From positions 25,924-89,923 of the forward strand of contig NZ_LRMM01000015.1 of the NCBI RefSeq assembly GCF_001647275.1: 64,000 nt of DNA, written 5' to 3'. Below, in pieces: positions 18,495 to 26,867 of this stretch. The stretch is from Rufibacter ruber. GTDB lineage: Bacteria > Bacteroidota > Bacteroidia > Cytophagales > Hymenobacteraceae. The notes below the pieces were generated by a model. The model ran no database searches, was not told where the DNA came from, and was given only the letters and a program-made list of their open reading frames with translations. The number at the start of each line of letters is the position of its first letter. The first letter of the stretch is position 1. The position numbers were made by a program, and so were the translations under genes.

Positions 18495-18770
18495 ATGAAG
18501 GAAAGAACTATGACTCCATACGCCCTGGCAGCCTATACAGAACCCCGCGTTAAGCGCCACTCTGCCCAGCACTTGGCGGTCATCAAAACGCAGGTGGCCC
18601 TACCGCAGATTCACCGGCACCTGCCTCCGCTTTTGCCAGAAGTTCAGGCGTGGCTGGCCGCATGCCCGGTAGCCGCGGCGCAGCAGGAGCTGGCTGCCTT
18701 TATCAAAGGAAATGTCTTCGCTATTGAAACGCACCCCACCGGCCCCGCCAACAAGCCAAACCCGGAATAA
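18495..18770 (+). CDS. Small protein of unknown function
   Basis: 91 residues from ATG 18495 (MKERTMTPYALAAYTEPRV). ATG 18510 and the upstream ATG 18417 are alternatives. Basic N-terminus, then an amphipathic VIKTQVALPQIHRHLPPLLP and a helical CPVAAAQQELAAFIKGN. No family recognised, no signal peptide. It is the first rightward frame after the divergent regulator and may be co-transcribed with the SRPBCC gene 82 bp downstream. Confidence 0.5.
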   Translation: MKERTMTPYALAAYTEPRVKRHSAQHLAVIKTQVALPQIHRHLPPLLPEVQAWLAACPVAAAQQELAAFIKGNVFAIETHPTGPANKPNPE

Positions 18771-18851
18771 ATGGCAAACCAAAATTCTGCTCATGGTGAA
18801 GCCTGCTACTACCCTTGTCACTATTTAAACCAATCATCTCTCTTTTTATCC

Positions 18852-19397
18852 ATGAAAACCTTGAAAAAAATCTTACTCGGCGTAGCCGCTTTTGTAGTGC
18901 TGCCTCTGGTAGTGGCGCTGTTCGTGCAAAACGACTTTAAAGTGGAACGGCAGATTGTCATCAACAAGCCCCAGCCAGAGGTGTTTGCCTACCTCAAGCA
19001 CCTCAAAAACCAGGAAAACTTTAGCAAATGGGTCATGGCTGACCCGAACATGAAAAAAGCATTCAGGGGCACCGACGGCACCGTGGGGTTTGTGTACGCC
19101 TGGAACGGCAATGACCAAGCCGGTGAAGGCGAGCAGGAAATCAAGCACCTGGACGGACAGAACATTGACATTGAAGTCAGGTTTAAACGCCCCATGGAAA
19201 GCATGGCACAAGCCCCATTCCACACCCAAGCCCTCTCTGACAACCAGACCAAAGTCACGTGGGGCATGCAAGGTTCTTCGCCTTACCCATTCAACCTCAT
19301 GAATTTATTTACAGACAAAATGCTGGGCGGTGACTTAGAAGCCAGTTTGACCAACCTGAAAGGAATTTTAGAAAAAGAAACCATTTCCAAAAAATAA
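18852..19397 (+). CDS. Membrane-anchored SRPBCC (START-like) protein
   Basis: 181 residues from ATG 18852; the longer frame from 18771 adds a non-conserved leader that would cover the intergenic region. One N-terminal membrane helix (ILLGVAAFVVLPLVVALFV) is followed by a polyketide-cyclase/START-like domain: VERQIVINKPQPEVFAYLKHL, FSKWVMADPNMKKAF and VTWGMQGSSPYPFNLM. The fold binds hydrophobic ligands; the substrate is unknown. It is the first of several small lipid- or ligand-binding genes in the same direction, 9 bp before a VOC gene. Confidence 0.8.
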   Translation: MKTLKKILLGVAAFVVLPLVVALFVQNDFKVERQIVINKPQPEVFAYLKHLKNQENFSKWVMADPNMKKAFRGTDGTVGFVYAWNGNDQAGEGEQEIKHLDGQNIDIEVRFKRPMESMAQAPFHTQALSDNQTKVTWGMQGSSPYPFNLMNLFTDKMLGGDLEASLTNLKGILEKETISKK

Positions 19398-19406
19398 CCT
19401 AACGCT

Positions 19407-19835
19407 ATGCTCACCATTCATCCTTACGTCAATTTCCCGGGCAACACCGAAGAAGCCTTCCGGTTCTACCAATCTGTCTTCGGCGGCAATTTCAAAGCGC
19501 TCATAAGGTTCAAAGACACGCCAGAGGCGGAAAGAATGTCACCCGAAGACCAGGAGAAAATCATGCACATTTGCCTCCCAATTGGCGATTCTGTGCTGTT
19601 GATGGGCACCGATGCGCTGGACTCTATGGGCCACACCCTCACCATGGGCAACAACTTCTTTCTCACCATTACCCCAACTTCCAGACATGAGGCAGATGAG
19701 GTATTTGCCAAACTGTCAGCGGGCGGAAAGGCGTCTCTGCCCATGCATGAAAGTTCGTGGAACTCCTACTTTGGTATGTTCACAGACAAGTTCGGGCTGC
19801 AATGGATGATTGACCTGGATTTAAGCCAGCAATAG
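19407..19835 (+). CDS. PhnB-like VOC superfamily protein
   Basis: 142 residues with the PhnB/DUF1428-like pattern: IHPYVNFPGNTEEAFRFYQSVFGG, then IMHICLPIGDSVLLMGTDAL, FFLTITPTSRHEADEVFAKLSAGG and a C-terminal FGMFTDKFGLQWMIDL. The fold is the paired beta-alpha-beta-beta-beta of glyoxalase/bleomycin-resistance proteins. The true reaction of this subgroup is unknown. It follows the SRPBCC gene by 9 bp, so they are probably translated from one message. Confidence 0.85.
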   Translation: MLTIHPYVNFPGNTEEAFRFYQSVFGGNFKALIRFKDTPEAERMSPEDQEKIMHICLPIGDSVLLMGTDALDSMGHTLTMGNNFFLTITPTSRHEADEVFAKLSAGGKASLPMHESSWNSYFGMFTDKFGLQWMIDLDLSQQ

Positions 19836-19908
19836 CACCGCATGTAAGGAATGTCCTTCGCTTATTCACCTGAAAAAGAATCTTCCCATCACCTTATCTG
19901 AAATCGCC

Positions 19909-20415
19909 ATGGCAGCAAATGAAATCTTACAAGAACCTGCGTTAGACACGCTCCACCTGCATCGTATTTTCAACGCGCCCCGGGAACTGGTTTGGCAAGC
20001 CTGGACCACTCCCGCTTTGCTCATGCGTTGGCACGGTCCCAAAGACTTTACGGCTCCGGTTTGCCATGTAGACCTGCGGATGGGCGGTATAACGCACCTC
20101 TGCATGCGTTCGCCCGAGGGGCAGGATTTCTGGAGCAAGGGCACGTACCGTGAGATAGATGCCCCGCACCGGATGGTGGTGACCGATTCCTTTTCAGATG
20201 AGCAAGGGAACATTATCTCGGCCGCCAACTTGGGCATGGGCCATGATTGGCCGCTGGAACTGCTGGTGACGCTCACGTTTGAGGAAAAAGACGGCAAAAC
20301 CCATTTCCACCTGCAACATGAAGGGCTGCCCACCGGTGAAATGCTGGATTTGTGCCGCGCCGGCTGGAGTGAGTCGTTAGACAAGCTGGAGAACCTGTTG
20401 CAGCAACTTCAATAA
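19909..20415 (+). CDS. AHSA1-type SRPBCC domain protein
   Basis: 168 residues. The AHSA1/activator-of-Hsp90-like START pattern is clear: LHLHRIFNAPRELVWQAWT, LLMRWHGPKDFTAPVCHVDL, GKDFWSKG-like YREIDAPHRMVVTDSF, LVTLTFEEKDGKTHFHLQHEG and a final GWSESLDKLENLL. Cytoplasmic ligand-binding protein of unknown substrate. In many bacteria such genes travel with VOC and DoxX genes, as they do here. Confidence 0.85.
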   Translation: MAANEILQEPALDTLHLHRIFNAPRELVWQAWTTPALLMRWHGPKDFTAPVCHVDLRMGGITHLCMRSPEGQDFWSKGTYREIDAPHRMVVTDSFSDEQGNIISAANLGMGHDWPLELLVTLTFEEKDGKTHFHLQHEGLPTGEMLDLCRAGWSESLDKLENLLQQLQ

Positions 20416-20490
20416 AAAGCGGGAAGAATTTAGAGTTTTCAGTTTACCCTTAGCAACAGCGTCCGCCTGGGTCTTACGGTAGATTAGTTT

Positions 20491-20532
20491 CCTGTTTTGG
20501 GGCTGTTTTCAGAAAAACAGCCCCAAAACAGG
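20491..20532. repeat. Perfect copy of the CTGTTTT palindrome (19-bp arms)
   Basis: CCTGTTTTGGGGCTGTTTT, loop CAGA, exact complement. Identical in layout to the copy at 6237 except for the compensated GGGG/CCCC step. A GGCACAAGC...CTTGCGCC companion repeat follows. Confidence 0.95.
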
Positions 20533-20608
20533 GGCACAAGCTGGCCCTTGCGCCCTCTAACCTCTCCGCCTCTAGAACACAGCATGTATCACTTTAAAAA
20601 ATTAGAAA

Positions 20609-21043
20609 ATGGCAAAGCAAATTTTTGTAAACCTTCCGGTGAAAGACCTGAACCGTTCTGTTGAGTTTTTAACCAAACTGGGCTTCACCTTCAACCCGGA
20701 GTTCACCAATGAAGACGCCACCTGCATGATTGTGGGCGAGAATATTTTTGTCATGCTGCTGGTAGAAAAGTTCTTCCAGGGCTTCACCAAGAAACCCATC
20801 GCCGATGCCTCCAAAACCACCGAGGTACTGGTTTGCCTTTCGGCGGAAAGCCGGGAAGAAATAGATTCTTTGGTGGAAAAGGCCGTGGCCGCCGGTGGGG
20901 CCGCGCCCAATGACAAGCAAGACCACGGCTTTATGTACGGCTGGGGCTTTGAAGATTTAGACGGCCACCTCTGGGAATTCAGTTACATGGAGGCCATGCC
21001 CGAAACCCAAGCTGCCGCTGCCCAACCGGAAACTATGGCGTAA
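20609..21043 (+). CDS. VOC-superfamily (glyoxalase-like) protein
   Basis: 144 residues: KQIFVNLPVKDLNRSVEFLTKLGF, CMIVGENIFVMLLVEKFFQGF, VLVCLSAESREEIDSLVEKAVAAGG, then GFMYGWGFEDLDGHLWEFSYME, where the final Glu is at the usual metal-ligand position. Related proteins are annotated as lactoylglutathione lyase relatives; the substrate is not known. It lies between two palindrome copies. Confidence 0.85.
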   Translation: MAKQIFVNLPVKDLNRSVEFLTKLGFTFNPEFTNEDATCMIVGENIFVMLLVEKFFQGFTKKPIADASKTTEVLVCLSAESREEIDSLVEKAVAAGGAAPNDKQDHGFMYGWGFEDLDGHLWEFSYMEAMPETQAAAAQPETMA

Positions 21044-21050
21044 AAAATTT

Positions 21051-21089
21051 CCTGTTTTGGGGCTGTTTTTCTAAAAACAGCAAAACAGG
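21051..21089. repeat. CTGTTTT palindrome with a small deletion in the right arm
   Basis: CCTGTTTTGGGGCTGTTTTT, CT, AAAAACAG then CAAAACAGG; the CCCC of the right arm is missing. It lies 8 bp after the VOC stop codon. Confidence 0.85.
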
Positions 21090-21133
21090 AAATCCTTCAC
21101 AATTCACTATCAAAATTTCATCTCTTCTAACAA

Positions 21134-21550
21134 ATGAAAAAGACTAAAATTCTCTACTGGGCTTTCACCGGAATCATGGCGCTCATGCTGGGCTTCGGGT
21201 CGGTGTTCAACGTCATGTCCTCACCCGAATCGGTGGAGCTTTTCAACTGGCTAGGTTACCCGTTGTACCTGTTGCCGTTCCTGGGGGTGGCGAAGTTGTT
21301 GGGGATTTTCGCCATTCTGGTGCCTGGTTTTAACCGGGTGAAAGAGTGGGCGTATGCCGGCCTCATCTTTGATTTGGTGGGCGCCATGTATTCGCTGATG
21401 TCTATTGGCGAACCGGTTTCTGTGTATTTGCCACTTTTTCTGCCCATTCTGCTGGTGGCGCTTTCTTATTACTTCCACCACAAGCTACTGAAAGCGGCGG
21501 CGCACCGTGTTCCAGAAAAAACGCCAGACCTTTCTCTAGCCGTTTCCTAA
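21134..21550 (+). CDS. DoxX-like small membrane protein
   Basis: 138 residues with four hydrophobic segments: ILYWAFTGIMALMLGFGSVF, LFNWLGYPLYLLPFLGVAKLLG, AYAGLIFDLVGAMYSLMSIG and YLPLFLPILLVALSYYF. This is the DoxX/DUF4345-like four-helix pattern (KEWAYAGL, GYPLYLLPFLG). It acts in the inner membrane; the biochemical role is not established. It is the penultimate gene of the SRPBCC/VOC run. Confidence 0.85.
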   Translation: MKKTKILYWAFTGIMALMLGFGSVFNVMSSPESVELFNWLGYPLYLLPFLGVAKLLGIFAILVPGFNRVKEWAYAGLIFDLVGAMYSLMSIGEPVSVYLPLFLPILLVALSYYFHHKLLKAAAHRVPEKTPDLSLAVS

Positions 21551-21579
21551 GCGTTTCATTTTATTTATCAGGCGAAGTC

Positions 21580-21798
21580 ATGCACCCCGTTGAAGTATTT
21601 AAAACCAATGTGGCAAGAGTTTCCCAAGCCCATGCGCTGGCGCAACTACTCACGCAACAGCTGCCAGGCTGTAAGATTAGCTTTGACCTTGACGACTGTG
21701 ACCGGATTCTGAGAGTGGAAGGCAACGGCTGTCCGCCTGAGCTGGTCATTGAACTGGTGCAGGAAAATGGCTTTTTTTGCCAGGTGCTGGAAGAATAG
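21580..21798 (+). CDS. Small Cys-containing protein, possibly heavy-metal-associated-like
   Basis: 72 residues. The pattern VFKTNVARVSQAHALAQLLTQQLPGCKISFDLDDCDRILRVEG and ELVIELVQENGFFCQVLEE resembles the ferredoxin-like fold of heavy-metal-associated domains, but the CxxC motif is absent. Similar small proteins are common next to DoxX/SRPBCC genes in Bacteroidota. Function unknown. Confidence 0.6.
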   Translation: MHPVEVFKTNVARVSQAHALAQLLTQQLPGCKISFDLDDCDRILRVEGNGCPPELVIELVQENGFFCQVLEE

Positions 21799-21804
21799 AG
21801 TTGG

Positions 21805-21846
21805 TTCTGTTTTCGCTGTTTTTCAGAAAACAGCCCGAAAGCAGAA
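21805..21846. repeat. CTGTTTT palindrome with companion inverted repeat
   Basis: TTCTGTTTTCGCTGTTTTTC, then AGAAAACAGCCCGAAAGCAGAA. A second inverted repeat, GGTACAAGC/GCTTGTACC, follows at 21851-21872. Confidence 0.85.
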
Positions 21847-21916
21847 CCCGCGGGTACAAGCTTTAGCTTGTACCATGCCATGATCAGTCGCTATCTATTA
21901 CTTTAGAAAAAGGACA

Positions 21917-22609
21917 CTAATTTAAGGAATTATAGTATGTAACTAGTTTGGCTAAGTCTTCATCCTCTTTAAAGCTCAAATTATTATTTTCAGCGAATTT
22001 GGCTATTTCAGTGGATTTATCTTTTAAAACTGCTAGTATTCCCTTTTTATCTTTCCTTACTTTAACAAGTCCAGTTGGTGTTGTCATATAGTACCTCACT
22101 GTAGGTTTAATCTGTTTAGTAGCAAAAGTGGCCCCTGGAGCCCTTTCTTCTACAATGTCTTTAGAAGTCCGTTTGAGCAATTGGTACTTACCATCCGCCA
22201 GTACTTCATAATACGATTTCTCATTGTTACCATCTACAGCAGGAAAACCATTTCTAAAAATCCTTCCATGTGCGACAGCTTTGTCATTCCCCTCTATAAT
22301 GGTAAATTCTTTTACGGGGTACATAAAAGCTTTAGCATGATTTTTATCTAAACTGAATATTAATTCATCTTTAATCAGATCATACTTTAGGTTCAAGCCT
22401 TGGTATAAGGTCCCATCTTGCAATTTGACGCTCCCTTGAGACCAATCTTCAGACAAATATGGAGAACCTGTTGCACCATTATACATTTTACCCACTACCC
22501 CTACACCAATTGGATCTACTGAAAGGTTAACCCCTTGCCCATTTACCTTGGCATTAAAAGAAAAAAAAGCGTAAAGACTCAAAAAAGTCAGTTTCATTAA
22601 ATTTTTCAT
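21917..22609 (-). CDS. Secreted protein of unknown function
   Basis: 230 residues. A signal peptide (KLTFLSLYAFFSFNAKVNGQG) precedes a beta-rich protein with GSPYLSEDWSQGSVKLQDGTLYQGLNLKYDL, VKEFTIIEGND and YMTTPTGLVKVRKDKKGILAVLKD, and a C-terminal LAKLVTYYNSLN. The overall pattern is common in Bacteroidota secreted hypothetical proteins. Its A+T content is higher than that of flanking genes. No family assigned. Confidence 0.7.
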   Translation of the reverse strand: MKNLMKLTFLSLYAFFSFNAKVNGQGVNLSVDPIGVGVVGKMYNGATGSPYLSEDWSQGSVKLQDGTLYQGLNLKYDLIKDELIFSLDKNHAKAFMYPVKEFTIIEGNDKAVAHGRIFRNGFPAVDGNNEKSYYEVLADGKYQLLKRTSKDIVEERAPGATFATKQIKPTVRYYMTTPTGLVKVRKDKKGILAVLKDKSTEIAKFAENNNLSFKEDEDLAKLVTYYNSLN

Positions 22610-22619
22610 TCTTCTTAAG

Positions 22620-22973
22620 AATTCTAAGTTGAAATTTTAAGAAATATAAGAATTTACTTAGCAATAATCCATACCACTTTTCCTTTTTTATTATTTTAAC
22701 TTATTCTTATTTGCCTTCGTGAAACGTTTTCTAAAAGTTTATATGGGTAAATTTGAAATTTATGATAAAAATAGTCTAGCAACTTAAAGGTTAACTTGTG
22801 CTACCTCATTAGGCATACTTTCAGAAAACATTTACGAAAAATAGTGTTATTCTATTCTATAAGAGCAAAGGCGGAGGTTCGAAACTCTGATAAAACATTA
22901 AACTTTAAAGAGTAATTAATTATGACCAAAACAAACCACTCTTTATTTACAGACCATATAAATCTTATTTAAA
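22620..22973. other. AT-rich intergenic stretch
   Basis: About 350 bp, much more A+T-rich than the neighbourhood, with no credible open frame. It probably includes the promoter of the leftward secreted-protein gene. A palindrome copy closes it at 22974. Confidence 0.5.
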
Positions 22974-23014
22974 GTTTTCGGGCTGTTTTTCAGAAAACAG
23001 CCCGAAAGCAGAAC
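22974..23014. repeat. Copy of the CTGTTTT palindrome
   Basis: GTTTTCGGGCTGTTTTTC, loop, GAAAACAGCCCGAAAGC. The CGGG/CCCG step is compensated relative to other copies. Confidence 0.9.
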
Positions 23015-23022
23015 TTCCATTT

Positions 23023-23778
23023 TTACCCCGCTACTAACTGCAACTCCGCCGGCAGCTCCACCACCGGCACGCCATCTTTCTCCAGTTGGGTCACCAAATT
23101 GGTCAGGTCAGCCAACTGCTCCAGCACGAAGTACCTTTCGGCCACTTCCTTTTCTTTGTGAGGCATGGCTAACATTTCTGCCAAATCCAATGGTTGCCAG
23201 CTGTTCTCTTTGCGCATGGCCGCCTCGCCCTCCGGGGCGTTGGAAAGCAAAGCCGCCCCGAAAAGCATCACTTTCCCTTCCTCATTTCTAAGCAAGCCGT
23301 TGCTTAAAACATGCTGCGCCAACCGCCACAACAGCTCAATGCCCTCCGGCGATTTCTGTTCTTTAGACAAAACGCCCAACCGCTGCATGAAACCCGCTAC
23401 TTCTGGCTGCAGCAACCACGGCAACTGGCAGAACACGTGGGTAAACATGTCTTGCCCGCCCTGCAGACGCATATCAGCGTCTGGGTGCAACCGAAGTGAG
23501 GTCAGCGCCGGGAATTTGCACTTCGCCCAGCGGGCGAGGAGTTGCCGCGGGGTCATGGGTTCCTCAACGGCCACTACCTCCCAGCCAATCTGCCGCTTGA
23601 GCAGAAAGTTCAGCTCCTGGAAATCAGGAATCATATACGCCTTCAGTTCCAGCGCCTTCACGCCTTCCCAGAAGGGTGCCGCGACCTGATTAGCCAACGT
23701 CTCCACACGCTTGGTGTACAAGATGTTCCAAATCTGCTGTTCTTGAATGGTGTACTGATGATACTGTTGCTGGTACAT
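23023..23778 (-). CDS. Phenylalanine 4-hydroxylase-like protein lacking the iron ligands
   Basis: 251 residues, the length of bacterial monomeric PAH. Colinear with the PAH catalytic domain: QYTIQEQQIWNILYTKRVETL, AYMIPDFQELNFLLKRQIGWEV (residues 48-68), EPMTPRQLLARWAKCKFPA, then DMFTHVFCQLPWLLQPEVAGFMQRLG at 110-135 and VMLFGAALLSNAPE near 170-182. In active enzymes the first motif reads DxFHDxFGHxP, with two iron-binding His. Here the positions read DMFTHVFCQLP, so the ligands are Thr and Gln. The third ligand, Glu in TVEFGL, is replaced in HVLSNGL. It is therefore probably a non-catalytic homologue (pseudoenzyme). It lies downstream of aroF and the trp operon, an aromatic amino acid context. 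Family assignment is by eye. Confidence 0.65.
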   Translation of the reverse strand: MYQQQYHQYTIQEQQIWNILYTKRVETLANQVAAPFWEGVKALELKAYMIPDFQELNFLLKRQIGWEVVAVEEPMTPRQLLARWAKCKFPALTSLRLHPDADMRLQGGQDMFTHVFCQLPWLLQPEVAGFMQRLGVLSKEQKSPEGIELLWRLAQHVLSNGLLRNEEGKVMLFGAALLSNAPEGEAAMRKENSWQPLDLAEMLAMPHKEKEVAERYFVLEQLADLTNLVTQLEKDGVPVVELPAELQLVAG

Positions 23779-23792
23779 AACGGTTAAAATGA

Positions 23793-23828
23793 AAAAGGCC
23801 TGATTCCGAAGCGGAACCAGGCCTTTTA
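23793..23828 (-). terminator. Strong terminator in the 5' leader of the PAH-like gene (possible attenuator)
   Basis: On the minus strand AAAAGGCCTGGTTCCG, CTT, CGGAATCAGGCCTTTTT ends about 15 bp before the start codon. Because the only gene transcribed through it in that direction is the PAH-like gene, it looks like a regulated terminator. Confidence 0.65.
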
Positions 23829-24152
23829 TGGTGATTGATGTTCTTAGTCTTTATCCATCAAAAATTCACCCATATTGTCCCGGCTCCGAAGGCGCATGTG
23901 CGCTTCGCAGAATTGACAATAATCATATATAGGGCAAAGTTTTGCATAACTGGGACTAATATAAGAGTCCTGTTTTATATTTCCAAATGTTTAAACGCTT
24001 TTTTCAGTTTTTTTCTAGAAAGGATGCAACCATAGTTCTATACAGATGCTCTTACCTTTAAAGGCATCATCATTCCTATAGAAAAAGCGTTTAGCATTTT
24101 ATTACAGTTTGTGGCGCAAACATCTGTTTGTTCCTTCAGGAGAAGAAAGTCT

Positions 24153-24196
24153 CTGTTTCCGGGCTGTTTTTTGGAAAGTAGCCCCGAAACGGAAAC
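24153..24196. repeat. Imperfect CTGTTTT palindrome
   Basis: CTGTTTCCGGGCTGTTTTTT, then GGAAAGTAGCCCCGAAACGG. It lies upstream of the lipoprotein gene at 24306. Confidence 0.75.
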
Positions 24197-24305
24197 ACCG
24201 GCAATCGTGTTTGCCATGCCAGGGTCAGCCAAGATCTATCAAGATAGTAAAAGGAAAAAACTTAAAACAGCTTCAGTAAACTCTCCAACATCTACTAACT
24301 CTATT

Positions 24306-24770
24306 ATGAAAAGACTTATTTCTCTACTGCTGGTTTTCATTGTTTTCGCGCAGACAGGCTGTGATAAAACAGACGATGAACCTACTTCCCCTTTTCAAAG
24401 AAAGACTACCTCTATCAAGGCCACAGCTGTTGTTGGCGAGTGGAAGTATGTGAAGAGGGTTTGGCTATCACAAATAGCTGGTAAACCCGAACCCTATGTC
24501 ACTCCCGCCGAATTTGAAGAGGTTATCACCTTTTATACAGATAACACCTATACCAGGTCAACATCTGGCACAGTTACTACCGGAACCTATAGAGTACATG
24601 AATTGACAGCCCCAGAATGGGTAGTCATTTTAGAAAACAACCAAACCTCCAGAAGCACTTCTCTATCTACAGGAGACAGCAATTTCTTAATTGAAGACCA
24701 CACCCCCTCTGACGGCCCCATGTACTACTTCCAGAAGGTGACCAGTAGCACTGGAACCACCCCCAGGTAA
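24306..24770 (+). CDS. Small predicted lipoprotein
   Basis: 154 residues from ATG 24306 (MKRLISLLLVFIVFAQTGC); the longer frame from 24111 runs through a palindrome copy. The signal peptide ends TGC followed by DKTDDEPTSP, consistent with lipidation. The mature region resembles lipocalin-like or DUF4488-type beta-barrel proteins of Bacteroidota: VVGEWKYVKRVWLSQI, EVITFYTDNTYTRSTSGTVTTGTYRV. No function assigned. Confidence 0.7.
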   Translation: MKRLISLLLVFIVFAQTGCDKTDDEPTSPFQRKTTSIKATAVVGEWKYVKRVWLSQIAGKPEPYVTPAEFEEVITFYTDNTYTRSTSGTVTTGTYRVHELTAPEWVVILENNQTSRSTSLSTGDSNFLIEDHTPSDGPMYYFQKVTSSTGTTPR

Positions 24771-24803
24771 TAGACCAACTGAATGCACTTTTGTTCCGGA
24801 ATG

Positions 24804-24844
24804 CCTGTTTCCGGGCTGTTTTTCCCAAAACAGCCCGGAAACAG
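24804..24844. repeat. Copy of the CTGTTTT palindrome, CCGGG/CCCGG variant
   Basis: CCTGTTTCCGGGCTGTTTTTC, CC, AAAACAGCCCGGAAACAG. Two consecutive compensated pairs relative to the GGGG form. Between convergent genes. Confidence 0.92.
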
Positions 24845-24869
24845 ATGTTCTGCAAGGAGTTTTTGGGTA

Positions 24870-25883
24870 TTATACCAATTCTTTCCTGAGTTCAAACGTC
24901 TTGCGCATCTTCTGAATCATACGGGCAGACTCCGCAAAACTTAAGGTTTGGGCCCCGTCAGAGGCGGCTTCCTCTGGTTTCTCGTGGGTTTCATAGATAA
25001 TGCCATCGGCACCGGCCATGATGGCGGCCAAAGCCATGGGCTCCACATAGTCCCTGATGCCGATGCCGTGCGAAGGGTCAACAATCACCGGCAGGTGCGT
25101 TTTCTCTTTCAGGATTGGAATGGCGTTCAGGTCTAAGGTATTGCGGCTGGCGGTTTCATAGGTCCTGATGCCGCGCTCGCAGAGCATGAGCTTCTCGTTT
25201 CCGCCGGAGAAAATGTATTCAGCGGAGTACAGCAGTTCATCAATGGTGCCGGAGATGCCACGCTTCAACAGCACCGGTTTGTCTACTTTGCCCAGTTCGT
25301 CCAGCAGGTTAAAGTTCTGGGTATTGCGGGCGCCAACCTGAAACACATCAGTATACGGTTCCATGGGCGCAATCTGCGACACCTGCATCACCTCAGTCAC
25401 AATCTTGATGCCGTTGGCGCGGCAGAGTTGGTAGAACATTTTCAGACCTTCCAAACCCAACCCTCTGAACGAATACGGCGAACTGCGGGGCTTGAACACG
25501 CCGCCGCGCATGAAGCGAACGCCCTGGCTCACCAAATGCGCAATGGTTTTCTCAATTTGTTCCTCGTTCTCAATGGAGCAAGGCCCGGCCATGAGGGTCA
25601 ACTCCCCTTCCTTCACCTGCAGCCCATCCCCGAAGTCAATGACCGTGGGATTCACTTTCCATTTGCGTGACACCAGTTTGTAGTCATCAGAGACCATGTG
25701 AATGTCCTTGATACCGGGTAAATGCCCGATGGTGCGCACGTCAAATTCGGCTTTGCCGGTACCTACCAGATAATGACCTGCCTGGGTGATGACCTCAGTA
25801 GTTTTGTAATTGAGTTCTTTGGCTTTGTCCTGAATGGCAGTCTTCTGGTCAGGACGTATATTAGCTTGTAGCTGGATCAGCAT
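24870..25883 (-). CDS. aroF: 3-deoxy-7-phosphoheptulonate (DAHP) synthase, type I-beta
   Basis: 337 residues. An N-terminal ferredoxin-like (ACT-like) extension of about 70 residues ([18 protein letters not shown]) precedes the TIM-barrel catalytic domain: [78 protein letters not shown] and [10 protein letters not shown] with the metal-binding residues. It condenses PEP and erythrose 4-phosphate, the first step of the shikimate pathway. It follows trpA in the same direction, separated by a long inverted repeat at 25911. Confidence 0.95.
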   Translation of the reverse strand: MLIQLQANIRPDQKTAIQDKAKELNYKTTEVITQAGHYLVGTGKAEFDVRTIGHLPGIKDIHMVSDDYKLVSRKWKVNPTVIDFGDGLQVKEGELTLMAGPCSIENEEQIEKTIAHLVSQGVRFMRGGVFKPRSSPYSFRGLGLEGLKMFYQLCRANGIKIVTEVMQVSQIAPMEPYTDVFQVGARNTQNFNLLDELGKVDKPVLLKRGISGTIDELLYSAEYIFSGGNEKLMLCERGIRTYETASRNTLDLNAIPILKEKTHLPVIVDPSHGIGIRDYVEPMALAAIMAGADGIIYETHEKPEEAASDGAQTLSFAESARMIQKMRKTFELRKELV

Positions 25884-25910
25884 GTTTTTAAATTTGAAAG
25901 TTCACTTCTC

Positions 25911-26008
25911 TTTTGTCATCCTGAAAGGATCTTGTGAGCGAACGGTAGTAGCGGTTAATAAATGCCGTTCTAGCTCGCCCACAAGATCTTTCCAAGATGA
26001 CAAAGGGG
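25911..26008. repeat. Long inverted repeat, GTCATCCTGAAAGGATC family, copy 1
   Basis: Arms CTTTTGTCATCCTGAAAGGA with TCTTGTGAGCGAACG, and the near-complement ending CTTTCCAAGATGACAAAG. It lies between trpA and aroF. A second member is at 28214. Confidence 0.8.
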
Positions 26009-26057
26009 GGTGTATACTCTTGAAAATAAGAGCTTGTATTTCGAATTATGTCGTCGT

Positions 26058-26867
26058 TCATGCTTGTACGGTTGGCTCTGATTTAATAGACTTCAAGAAA
26101 CTCCTTACATTCTCCCGTACCTCCGCCGCGTTTTGCAACGCTTTGATAAAAGCGCTGCCAATAATGGCGCCATGAGCTGTTTGGCAGGCCAGCTCAAAGG
26201 AGTTCTTATCTGAAATCCCGAAGCCAATCAGCAGCGGGTTCTTCAAACCCAGATTCCGCACGCGGGAGAAATAGGCCTGCTGAGCGTCATTGGTCTGCAC
26301 CTGGCTGCCAGTGGTGCTGGCGCTGGATACCATGTAGATAAAGGAGTTGGTCAGGTTGTCAATTTGCCGGATTCTTGTATCTGAAGTTTGCGGCGTAATC
26401 AGGAAGATAAGGCTGAGGCCATGCTTCTCCAGAATGGGTTTGTACTCTTCCTCGTACTCGGCAAACGGAAGGTCTGGCAGAATAAGACCATCTACCCCTA
26501 CCCTGGCAGCATCTTCGCAGAAGCGTTCAAAGCCGTACTGCATCACCGGGTTCAGGTACCCCATTAAAATGATGGGCAGCGTCACTTTCTCCCGCACGCC
26601 TTCCAATTGCTTTAACAGCACTTTCAGGGACATGCCGTTGTCCAGCGCGACCATGTTGCTGGCTTGTATGGTAGGTCCGTCGGCCAAGGGGTCAGAGAAA
26701 GGCATGCCAATCTCCACCAAATCAGCGCCGGAGGCTTCCAGTTCCTCCAGAATGGTCACGGTGTCTTCCAGTTTAGGGTAACCGGCGGTGAAATACACGT
26801 TGAGCAGGTTGCCGGTCTTCTCCCGGAAAAGTTGAGTGAGTCTATTGTTGGGCATCTTGTTGTTCAA
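26058..26867 (-). CDS. trpA: Tryptophan synthase alpha chain
   Basis: 269 residues. Motifs: [35 protein letters not shown] with the catalytic Glu and Asp, [28 protein letters not shown], and [13 protein letters not shown] in the phosphate-binding barrel loop. It cleaves indole-3-glycerol phosphate to indole, which is channelled to TrpB. It overlaps trpB by 26 bp, implying translational coupling, and closes the trp operon. Confidence 0.96.
   Translation of the reverse strand: MNNKMPNNRLTQLFREKTGNLLNVYFTAGYPKLEDTVTILEELEASGADLVEIGMPFSDPLADGPTIQASNMVALDNGMSLKVLLKQLEGVREKVTLPIILMGYLNPVMQYGFERFCEDAARVGVDGLILPDLPFAEYEEEYKPILEKHGLSLIFLITPQTSDTRIRQIDNLTNSFIYMVSSASTTGSQVQTNDAQQAYFSRVRNLGLKNPLLIGFGISDKNSFELACQTAHGAIIGSAFIKALQNAAEVRENVRSFLKSIKSEPTVQA

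Noticed and set aside
22865..22900. tRNA T-arm-like GGTTCGAAACTC
   Set aside because: No acceptor, D-arm or anticodon arm could be assembled from the flanking AT-rich sequence.
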